Source: Branchiostoma floridae
Taxonomy: Eukaryota > Chordata > Leptocardii > Amphioxiformes > Branchiostomatidae
Direction: 5' to 3'
Length of the DNA stretch: 64,000 nucleotides
NCBI RefSeq assembly: GCF_000003815.2
Contig: NC_049979.1
Location: 18,936,285 to 19,000,284, forward strand
The notes beneath the pieces were generated by a model that saw only the letters and a list, made by a program, of their open reading frames with translations, had not been told where the DNA came from and did not search any database. Every line of letters begins with the position of its first letter. Position 1 is the stretch's first letter. Positions 51,296 to 61,004 of the stretch are shown piece after piece. The position numbers and the translations under genes were made by a program.

Positions 51296-54200
51296 ATGTC
51301 ATCACCAGACACGAAGAAGGAGCATCTGAACTTTGAGAATCGGCAAATGAAGGTCTGTGTGGCGACATGTAACCGAGCCGACTACTCCAAGCTCGCGCCG
51401 ATCATGTTCTGCCTGCGAGATGACCCGCTGATGGAGCTGCGCGTGGTGGTGATGGGCACTCATCTCATCGACGATTATGGGTAAGGCATTGTTCTCATTT
51501 TCTTTATTGGCTAAGTGATTCGACATTTCTGCAAAAACTCTCTCTATCTCTATGAATGTGCATTCAGCATGTATTTTACTGCATTTCGCAGTTTCCTTTA
51601 CATCAGTGCTTTATGAAATCAGCCTTGCCTTAAGCATTTTGAAAAAAAAAAAAACATTCCAAGAGTCAGTTGATCAGTTCTCGGAATCTACTTGCTCCCC
51701 GTGCAGCTCAACCTACCGCATGATTCAGCAGGATGGGTTTGAGGTGGACGGATACCTGCACACCATTGTCAGGGGCGAGGATGAGGCGGCCATGGCAGAG
51801 TCTGTCGGACTAGCACTCGTCAAGCTACCAGACGTGCTGGTGAGACTAAAACCCGACCTCCTGATCGTTCACGGTGATCGTTTCGACGCCTTGTCGTTGG
51901 CAACGTGCGCGGCACTCATGAATATACGAATCCTTCACATCGAGGGCGGTGAGGTAAGCGGGACCATCGATGACTCCATCCGCCACTCCATCAGCAAACT
52001 AGCGCACTACCACGCTTGCTGCACCGACCGCGCGCGCCGCCGCCTCCTCTCCATGTGCGAGGACAACGACCGCATCCTGCTGTCCGGCTGTCCGACCTAC
52101 GACAAACTCTTGTCCTGCAACGTGAGGAACCACGACAACGTGCTGGCCAGGTGGGCACAGGGAGCCAAACCGAAGGACTACATCGTCGCCTTGCAACACC
52201 CTGTAACGACGAACATCAAAGATTCCCTGAAAATGTTCGAGTTAATGCTAGATGCAGTGCTGGACTTTGGGGTCGTAACGGTGGTGTTATTCCCCAATAT
52301 TGATGCAGGTGAGCTTTCCTGTCAAAGATAAACTCACTATTTCTGCAGAACATACTCATATTTGTATACTGCTTCAAGTGTCGATATTTCTTGCACATTC
52401 ACACTCATCATTGCACAGCTCCAAGCGGCAATCAGGATCCTACGCTAATGCTTACATTCACACTTATCGCAATGCAACATCGCACATTGGCACTGACAAA
52501 ATTGCGTACGATGCGCGATGACTGTTATTTGATTAAACTTTAAACCGCTTTTAAAGATAACTATGATTACTACTGGTTCTTGCATTTCTAGTGGTATTTT
52601 GCTGCACATTTTTCTTCCTTCATCCGGATTGTGACATCATGCAATGATATATCTAATCGCTAAGCAGATCCATCGGTGGTAAGGCAGTATCCAAATTAAA
52701 GGGCCAACCAGTGTCCAACAGCTCCTTTCAATATTGTTTAGCGATTTGGGCACTGTCTTGCCACTTACAGATCTGCCTGAAGATAAGTACATATTAAACA
52801 ACCTACCTAGCCTTAATGTTCTCCTCTTCAACTCTTCACAGGGAGCAAGGAGATGACGCGTACGATCCGTCAACGAGGCCTTGAACACAATAAGAACTTC
52901 AGTCTTTGCAAGCATATTCCGTACGACCAGTTCATCATCCTTATGGCCAACGCGGGCTGTCTGATCGGGAACAGCAGCGCGGGGATTCGGGAGGCTGGAG
53001 CCTTCGGTACTCCCGTCATCAATCTGGGCAAGAGGCAGATCGGCAGGGAGGCAGGTCAGTTCTGTTCATCCTCAACTTTTGGTCTCGAAGGATTTCGAGA
53101 GCAAATTTTTAAGTTTTATAGTTATGTATCTGCCGTAGTCGGAGATGTAATTATTAAGCTATACATGTAAATATCACAATGTGTGTAATTGTTTTGATTT
53201 TTCAATAAAGGTTTAAAATAAAATAAAAATTAAAAAAAAAAACGTTTGGTCTCCAAGCAGGTGCAAGAATCCGACCGCTTCGGTGTTATACGCGTGTTAT
53301 AAACACATCTTCCTTGTGTTACATCTTTCTAATTCTTCGTCGGTTCATACCAGAAACGTAGCCACAAGAAAGCGCGCACCGCCAAAACTACAAGAAACTG
53401 CTCAAATATGTCCACTTCTGTGCGCAATAAAATAGTATTCATCTTTATCATATTCGTAACTTAAAAGCTCCTAAATGGATTTAGTCAGGCTAGAAGGTAG
53501 TAAGACTATAAGATATTACAGAACATGTCTATCCTTCTGAATTCTACCGTAGAATTTGATATTTCTGCCGTGAATAGTTTCGTCAGGTTGGTAACGTTAC
53601 TTAGATATATTGCACTACCTTGTTGCACAACCAAAAAGATTTTATGCGAAAGCGTTTCGGTAGTCCTTCTGCTTTCTTCCTCAAATACTGACTGCTTCTA
53701 TATCAACTTCTAGTAGGTACTGTGTCACATCATGTCTACTTGATGATATGCAGGTGCTTGTCTGTCTTACGTAGGTGCAAATGTATTACATGTGAAGGAT
53801 GCAGACACCAAGAGCAAGATCTTACACGCGATCAACCTACAGTACAAGAAGCAGTTTCCACGGCAAGGGACATCTTTGTTGCGTTTACTTCTTAGCGACA
53901 ATAAGAATGAAACAAGCTGTACAAGATCAACGTCAAAGTGTTGCATTGATACCTTTTGATTTGGCTCTTGTAATCATATCCCAATACGTGATCTACACGT
54001 TGGAACTCTCAAGTTATGTTGCAGACCAAATTACCATAGAATAAAATTGTCATTGTAACAAAATGCAATGCAGAAAGTTGATAGTAGATGTAGTGTTGTC
54101 AATGGTCTAGTCTTTTAAAGATACCAGTAGCTTTTATGGTTTATTCCGTTTTTGTTTTTGCTATTTCACATGTGGCGCCATGCTCAATCTTTCTATTCAA

Positions 54201-57200
54201 ACCAGAAAAAAAACGTTAATGCGCGTAACTCCTTATCATATGTACCTACAAGCTGATGTTTTAACTCACAATAATTACAATCTTTCCGTCACTCTCAGCT
54301 CACACATCTATGGAGATGGCCATGCTTGTCAGCGCATCATGAAGTTCATCCATACGATCAAGAACGACTTGGACAAGCCCATCCAGAAGGCCTTCATCTT
54401 CCCTCCCATGAGAGACACTGTGTCCCTGGACATCGACCACATCCTGGAGATCCAGAGCGCCCTGGCCGTGGACCTAGGAGGCACCAACCTCAGGGTCGCC
54501 ATTGTCGGTCAACAGGTGTGTATCAGGCCTTCTCACCTATATAGAATTTTCACTCACTTCCCATATCAATGAAGTGAGTAGTCTCTACCAGGCTGACTAC
54601 GCTGGTCATTACAGGGAGAATAATTTGCCAGGGGAGTTTTGCTACCAGAGTAGTTGGTCGTGGACTGACTACTTTGGTCAATTTCCCATTTTTTCCAAAT
54701 TCTATGATTCCCGCATCCCCGTAAGGAAGGCCTGGCAGAGGCTAGAAGAGTGCAAGTGGTAAGTTTGTATACTAGGGGCATTTACAACATTTATCTCGAG
54801 TCTTCCTGTGCATTTTCTGCAGGGTGAGATCCTCCACAAGATGACGGAGCCAACACCGGGCACGAATGAGGAGCGTATGGACGTATTGATGCGATTGCTG
54901 GTGGAATCTACATCAAAAGCAGTGGAACTTAATTGTCGAATACTTGGCATAGGTTAGCACCCTTAGTCTTAGGTCCCAAGTGTACCGGTGCCCGTCAGGG
55001 ATGTAGCCCCGACCGAGCATAAAGTCAACAGGCCCAATGGACTGCCAGATACCAGGGGCACCCCCTCGGTGTTCCCCACGGTCGGTCACGGCGTCTATAT
55101 CTTACCAGGTCCCGGGTTCATTTTAAGTCTGACTTAACAACCAAGTGCCTGGCCAAACCCAAAAATAATCCGTGAGCCATAAGGTGCCCCATGGGGCCGC
55201 GCGAGGGTCACGGTTCAAATAACAGCCCATGAACTGCTTCTCCAATTGTGACCTAAGCCAAACTCAAAGTTGTAGTACGGGGGTCTGCATGGAGAGGAAT
55301 AGAAACACCTACAATGGATGACTTGACCGCATAATATCAGTACTTACCACAGATTATGGTCTCTGAATTAGAGTAGTCCAATTAAGAAAAACATAGAATA
55401 AGATTGCCTGCTTATGCCTAAGAAAACGTTTTCTTGAAACCCAAACTCTTCTAAGGTAACCTCAAAGACCATGTGTTTTAGCTACAGGTACGTCTTATAA
55501 TATGTCAATATTAAAAAACAAAAAAAAACATGCTGGTTTGTTCAACAATGCAAGGTAATCCTATTTTGGTGTGCAGGTATCAGTACTGGTGGAAGAGTCA
55601 ATCCTTATGATGGGGTGGTGCTGCACTCCACCGAGATCCTGGAGGGATGGAACTCCATCGACCTGCGCACCCCCATCTCCAGCAAGTTGCACCTTCCAGT
55701 GTGGGTGGACAATGATGGAAACTGTGCTGCACTGGGAGAGAAGAAGTTTGGAAAGGGGCTAGGATCGGAGGACTTTATTACTTTGATTGTCGGCACTGGT
55801 AAGCTGCTGCTGCTGCAAACAATAGTGGAACAGTATGGTTGGTGGTCACGACATGAGAACCTTTATAAGGTTTATTTTGCCTGACACTAGCTCGGGGAAG
55901 GATTCACTTGAATAAAATTGTTATCAAAAGGAATGTGAGAGTAGTAGTTGTTTATCGTAAAAGTAGGTTAAGTACAATGCAATGGGGTATGGTCGGAGCC
56001 TAACATCTGCTTGTAGCTTCATTTGGAGCAACGGATGCTCAATCAATTTGTCGCTAGACATAACCCAACATCTGCTTGAAGATATTTGCCCAAGCCACTT
56101 GGTCCACAATATTGAGAACATAGGGGTGATTTCTGAAAATATTACATTTCTTATACAAACAGCTACCGTGGAATTCATCCAGGAGGAATGAGACATTAAG
56201 AATGATGCGTCTTCATTGTATTATGTTAAGTGATCTCTTCTTATTCTAGGTACATTAGGACTGCCACCTTTTAAAAAAGAATGATGAAATTAAAGAGATC
56301 TACCTATCCAACATCAGTAATTCACATTATTATGCATGCTTCAGCACCAAGGACAGCACCTCCAGTCTTGGTGTTTGATTAATGCTGCTGTTGATTTACA
56401 ATGTGGTTAATATCTAGAATTTAATGAGCTTTGATGCTAATCTAGAATACAAGTACATTTTCCCTCATTGTTCATCATCATTATATCAAAATAATGTATT
56501 TGTTTCTAATGCTGTATTCTTGACTAATAGTAATATCTATAATATTTGAAACTTTGTGTCTTTTCAGGAATTGGAGGAGGGATTTTCCTGAACAATGAGC
56601 TGGTCCACGGTGCTAACTTCTGTGCAGCAGAGTTGGGACACATCAGTGTGTGCATGGACGGCCCAGATTGCACGTGTGGGAGCTCCGGCTGCGTGGAGAG
56701 TTACGCCTCCGGGCTGGCTCTTCAGAGGGAAGCCAAAAAACTGCATGACGGTATGTGTAGATATTAGAGCCTCCTGAAAAGCTTAGAGTGTTGTCTGAAG
56801 CCTCTAAGTATTTTAGATAATCATTATATCCAGTGCCAAATAGCAATTACTCAAGCAACTGGATATGATTTTGGAAACGGTCAGACATTTCAGATAACTA
56901 ACGGCAGTTACTAGTAATTAACTCAATTGCATAAACTTTGTCTTGTCCTACCCTTATTTCCTATTGGACTTCTAAAACATTGTATTCACCTCTGTTGCAT
57001 ATCAATTCATAGTTATGGTAAGGAATTCCTGCTCTACAACTAGATCTCTTCAGTGTCACTCACGAAAGATAACAGATGTTATCCGAAATTTCCAAAATCA
57101 TATCCAGCTGTTTGAGTAATTGCTATTCGGCGTATCTTATTACCTGGTTATTATCTTCATCGAAATATCATGTGATATTGAAGGATTGAATAAATCTCAT

Positions 57201-58292
57201 TACATTGACGCCTTCAGTTAGAAGTACTGAGTACACTTACACAGACATGAAAACTTGTACTCTACCCCTGCACCCCAGCTGATGAGCTGCTTGTTCCTGG
57301 TGTGCACCTGACAGATGGTGAGGAGTTGACAGCCAAACATCTCATCCAGGCTGCACAACTCGGCAACAAGAAGGCAGAGAAGGTTGTGGAAAGAGGTGAG
57401 CCTTCGTTATAGGAAAGGGATGTCGTGACCTCATATCTGTTCTCTTTTCAGCTTCTCTTGGATTGGGAAGAAACTACTGATCAAGATGAGTCTGTTACAC
57501 CTTCTGCATTATAAAGGGCTGGCTGTTGTTAAAAAGTGAGCATTGATAAGGGGAAGATTCTCTCCCTCCTGCCTGGACAGCAGTGAACTTGACGTTTTCT
57601 TAGTAGCATATCAGATAAAGACTTGGGGAAAAGCTGATGAGTTGTAGCCGAATTTTAAATGCAATATTTGCTAAAATGATGCCTTCTAATCTAGCCTGAG
57701 TAAATCACGCTTCTAGCAGCCTTTTACTAGTCATGGCTCTAGAGGCTTGATACCCCAAACCTCCAATCCTGCTGATTTAAGCATACCTGTATATGATAAC
57801 ACAGACCAGACTACGAACAATTGTCAGACTACGAACTATTACCATGTTGTTGGAGACTGACTTCATACTAGTACTCATAGTGATAAACAATTCTAAGCTC
57901 CTATTGGTCATTTCTGGTATCAGTCTCCAGTAGGCTTAGACTCCGTTAGAGGTGGATGACTGCAAGCTCTGTGGAGGGTTCCTATCAGCCAGACAGTGAG
58001 AGAGAGTGTGACACAGGATTCATTCTAACCAGTCCTTCAATGTCTATCTTCAGCATGCGAGGCCCTGGGTTCAGCTATCTGTACACTGCTGCACACAGTA
58101 AACCCCTCCCACATCATCCTGTGTGGACACCTGGCGCCACACTATGTGGACGGGGTCCGTGAGGTCATACAGCGGAGGGCTCTTCCGTCTGCTGCCAACA
58201 ACATACAGGTCATGGTGTCAGACCTGGAAGAACCAGCCTTGCTTGGAGCAGCCAGTATTGTGCTAGAGTTTGCCACCAGAAGGATATATTAG
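51296..58292 (+). CDS. GNE: bifunctional UDP-N-acetylglucosamine 2-epimerase / N-acetylmannosamine kinase, complete, 10 exons, 731 aa
   Basis: Cytosolic enzyme that hydrolyses and epimerises UDP-GlcNAc to ManNAc and then phosphorylates ManNAc, the entry steps of sialic acid synthesis. Exons: 51,296-51,480; 51,707-52,308; 52,842-53,054; 53,775-53,862; 54,299-54,515; 54,823-54,952; 55,577-55,798; 56,568-56,750; 57,279-57,395; 58,054-58,292. Sum 732 codons with stop; human is 722 aa. Epimerase half: [16 protein letters not shown] (20-35), [58 protein letters not shown]. Arginines R269 and R272 match human R263/R266, the CMP-Neu5Ac feedback site altered in sialuria. Kinase half: [12 protein letters not shown] (421-432), WVDNDGN with catalytic D525, GTGIGGGI, zinc ligands H577, C587, C589, C594, and a C-terminal RRIY as in human. 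The start is the first Met after an in-frame TGA at 51,257-51,259. Intron 4 has a GC donor (53,863). Exon 4 has a second in-frame acceptor 21 nt upstream. Confidence 0.98.
53055..53774 (+). other. GNE intron 3 with in-frame readthrough, stop and poly(A)-like signal
   Basis: Beyond the donor at 53,055 the exon frame stays open for 38 codons to a TAA at 53,168-53,170 (ending LYM), and a CAATAAAGG signal followed by an A-rich stretch lies at about 53,203-53,240. Whether this is used as an alternative 3' end or is the tail of an old retroposed sequence cannot be told. The second half of the intron has no visible feature. Confidence 0.45.
54953..55576 (+). other. GNE intron 6
   Basis: A 624-bp intron. 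Its first half (about 54,965-55,220) is more GC-rich than the surroundings (GACCGAGCATAAAGTCAACA, CCAGGTCCCGGGTTC) and looks like an interspersed repeat I cannot name. No exon is needed here, since exons 6 and 7 join as G-I-G-I-S-T-G-G. Confidence 0.6.
56836..57132. mobile_element. 297-bp MITE-like repeat in GNE intron 8
   Basis: CCAAATAGCAATTACTCAAG at the left and its complement CTGTTTGAGTAATTGCTATT at the right form inverted arms of about 60 bp; each arm also contains GGATATGATTTTGGAAA or its complement. Related units lie at 47,766-47,922 in direct orientation. No transposase and no clear target duplication. Confidence 0.72.
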
Positions 58293-58325
58293 CATTATGT
58301 CTTCCTTTTGTGTCTCTCTTTAGTA

Positions 58326-58431
58326 TTCTCCAAGCAGAGATTGGGTCGCAGAGATAGGATTTTTACAGGATCACTTGAGGATTATAAAATTCCTCACGAC
58401 TATCACCGCAACCCAACCTCTGCTTGGAGAA
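58326..58431. mobile_element. 106-bp hairpin MITE in the GNE 3' untranslated region
   Basis: Inverted arms TTCTCCAAGCAGAGATTGGG and the complement of TTCTCCAAGCAGAGGTTGGG extend almost to the centre, and TA flanks both ends (58,324-58,325; 58,432-58,433). It starts 34 nt after the GNE stop codon, so it is probably transcribed as part of the GNE mRNA, where it would fold as a long stem. Confidence 0.85.
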
Positions 58432-59486
58432 TATCTCTTTTGCAAGTGGATTATACATGTCATACGTTGAATTCTCCTTTCAACGTGTGGGATACTAGTA
58501 ATGACTTTAATGATTTCTTTGTAAGAGCAATGGGTATCTCTGATGTGGTCCCTACTTTTAGATTCAAATATATATTTAATCTTATCATTCGTTAAAACGT
58601 AAAAGTTACGATCATCAATGTATTTGTGTTGATTTATCCTTAAGCTCAGCTAAAGCTTAGATTCACTTTGTACAATCACAAAATTGTTAGGAAAACATAG
58701 GATTTAAACATGGAAAATTGAAATGAGACGTTAAAATGAACTGCTGATCCTTAGAAGTTATCTATCTTCTGTGTCAAGTGACTTTTGAAATACATCTAGT
58801 TTGCTGCTTATTAATGAGTATACAGATATCTAATCATTTATCCGGTAGACTTCATATCTTAATAACTAAGTTCAGATCTTGACAAAAAAAGATTTAAAAC
58901 AATGCAATTGTTTCAATTTTTGATTATTCCATGGCAATTTGAACCTTTCAACAGAAAATTGAACCGTAGTGTTTTTGTTGTTTTATCTGGTGTGTTTTTG
59001 TATGTTTAGGACCTTACTTGAAAAAGTTGTAAAGATGTTTTTAATTTGTGACAAATGCCAGTTTCTGGATTTAATATACCAATTATAGTTAACATACTTT
59101 CTATAGTTAACTTTAATCGGTGAAATGTGTACTATCGAAATATTATATTTGACAACCATTAAGGCTTACTGTAGCTTTATTGGTGGCTTTTATTATGTTT
59201 AAAGCTTTTATTCCATTTACAATATGGTTTAGAAACTGCCAAAAGTATTTTAAGTGTTGTCCTTAGTTGCATGTGTTGCCCTTTGTTGCATGTGTATAGC
59301 TTTCAACAGTTGTGCAATATCATAGAGAATTTTACAGTGCAAGAGAATCTCTACTATAATTAAAGAAGCAAAAAAAGAAGCAAATGTGTATTTTTTCGTG
59401 TATGTGTTTAAAAGGATGTCAGTCTCAGTGGTGTTTCATTCACAGACAGGAACACCTATCCTCCATTGCAGCCTTCCAGCGTGTCT

Positions 59487-60079
59487 CAGAGGTGGCGGCA
59501 GCAAATTTCGTATGGGGGGGGGGGGGGTGGGGCGAACTTTTTCTGACCCAACTTTCAGCACCTGTCGAACTTTCAGCACCAGCTACCCTTTTTTGTCAAA
59601 TAAAGAGATGTTTGAGGGCGATGACCCACGCCTCCTCAAATTATCATGTCGTTTTGATGAGCGCCGCGGGAGGCGCAAGCCATCGCTTGGGAGGACCAGA
59701 GAAAAGTTTGAAATCTTGACCGACTTGACTGTCTGAAACGTCATTTCCTGCATTTTTGGGCGACATTCTGCTCGTAAACTAAGCTAAGTACAATCATTAG
59801 TAAATTTTGTATTAGTTTAAAAGGTTTTTGAGAGTGACGCTCCCACAACCTATTGTCCCGCGCCAAAAACTGTAGCCATCACAAGGGAGGTCTGGCAAAA
59901 TTTTTACATCGGGAGTGTCTGAAACGCCATTTGTTGCATTTTCAGGGGTAAATTTTTCCGATAGACTAAATTGATTGAATGAAATTTCCATCATCAAAAA
60001 AATACAAAAGGTTTCAGTTTTTTTTGGGGGGGGCCATGCCCCCCAACATATTTTGCCCCCCCCTGTGCCGCCGCCACTG
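59487..60079. mobile_element. Probable non-autonomous hAT-like element
   Basis: Left end CAGAGGTGGCGGCAGCAAA followed by a G run and right end, inverted, CAGTGGCGGCGGCACAGGGG are similar in the manner of CAGTGGCGG...GGGG hAT termini. The inside is non-coding and includes a repeated GTCTGAAACG-CATTT phrase (about 59,730 and 59,920). I could not fix an exact 8-bp target duplication, so the ends may be off by a few bases. Confidence 0.55.
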
Positions 60080-60099
60080 TGGCTGACTTTTATTTGGGA

Positions 60100-60300
60100 G
60101 GGAGATTTATTCACGATATTAAACGTTGGCTAGCTTCTCTTATGCCAGGAAAGTTTGCCGAGGAAGGGAGCTGGCCTTGGAAAGCCCCAACTACTAGTAA
60201 CTACTTTCCACTGCAAACTATCTTACTCTGCAAACTTCCTTTGAGAACCAAAAATCAAGCCAACGTTGAAAATCACGAACCAGCACTAAACCCCCCCCAT
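60100..60300. repeat. Small inverted-repeat element related to sequence near 33.75 kb
   Basis: TTAAACGTTGGCTAGCTTCT near 60,117 and, inverted, GATTTTCAACGTTGGCTTG near 60,265 form the ends. The same word GATTTTCAACGTTGGCTAGG occurs at about 33,754-33,774 just before an assembly gap, so both belong to one dispersed family. Confidence 0.6.
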
Positions 60301-60668
60301 GAAAATGAGCCCCGCTGGAAGGCTGCAACGGAGGCTAGAAACACCATTGTTCTCCTGCTGTCAGATTGGTAGCAATACCCTGGTTCCTTATCTAATAAGA
60401 GGTAAACCTTTGATCCAGACTACCTTCAATTAAACGTTCCAAAAAATGCGCATTTTCTGAGCTGTGTCATCATTTTGCAGTAGAGAGGTCGCTGCAAAAG
60501 TGGTGTAAATAAAACCACTTGGAACTTTTAAGATAGTCCATGATATGACTGAGAGGAAAACTAGCACAGCATTCCATCCACAGTCTGGCAACGGAATGTG
60601 TCAAATAGACCCCTTTCCAAATTCCTAGTATACAAATAGCCAAGATATTCCAATAAATACAAATTCTA

Positions 60669-61004
60669 TCAATGTCTCTGTTGGTTGATTTTGGCCACTT
60701 CGTCATAGAATCTTGCGACAAAGATCGCATCTATGTTCTCTAGTCTCTGCAGAAGTTCGTTCCTATCGTCTTCTGTCCATCCCTCGAACCACTGCCCGAA
60801 TAGCTTCATCTGACACTTGAATATACTCGGCGCCTTGTCCTGTACGGAGAGTGAGTCAAGGTTAGCCAGGAGGGAGTCCGTGGTAACTCCGACCGCTTTC
60901 TCCACCAAGTCCCGCAGGAACTCCTCGCGTTGTGGCAGGGCCCAGTTGGCGAACCAGGAGCAGACGCAGTGCATCTCCTGCACGGTCACCACACCGTGGC
61001 TCAT
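60669..61004 (-). CDS. C14orf119 homologue (uncharacterised conserved protein), single exon, 111 aa
   Basis: A small conserved animal protein of unknown function; I believe it corresponds to the DUF4508 family, which includes human C14orf119. Recognisable features are VQEMHCVCSWFANWALPQRE (residues about 8-27), FLRDLVEKAVG, APSIFKCQMKLFGQWFEGW (58-76) and NELLQRLENIDAIFVARFYD. In human the corresponding phrases are EMKCILHWFANWSGPQRE and PPSIFECQLHLWDQWFRGW. The N-terminus lacks the longer proline/serine-rich leader of the human protein. The start has a good context (CCGCCATGA). The frame is intact and uninterrupted in one exon. It is likely soluble, with no signal peptide or membrane segment. 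Confidence 0.92.
   Translation of the reverse strand: MSHGVVTVQEMHCVCSWFANWALPQREEFLRDLVEKAVGVTTDSLLANLDSLSVQDKAPSIFKCQMKLFGQWFEGWTEDDRNELLQRLENIDAIFVARFYDEVAKINQQRH

Larger units (their letters stand above)
58434..60668. other. Region between GNE and the C14orf119 homologue
   Basis: The two genes converge here. The first kilobase is AT-rich and probably holds the GNE 3' untranslated region; no AATAAA with a clear downstream element was chosen. The remainder is mostly transposon sequence (59,487-60,340). Confidence 0.55.

Noticed and set aside
51999-52199. 66-codon antisense frame and other frames within GNE exons
   Set aside because: Shadows of a GC-rich coding exon whose sense frame matches GNE throughout.
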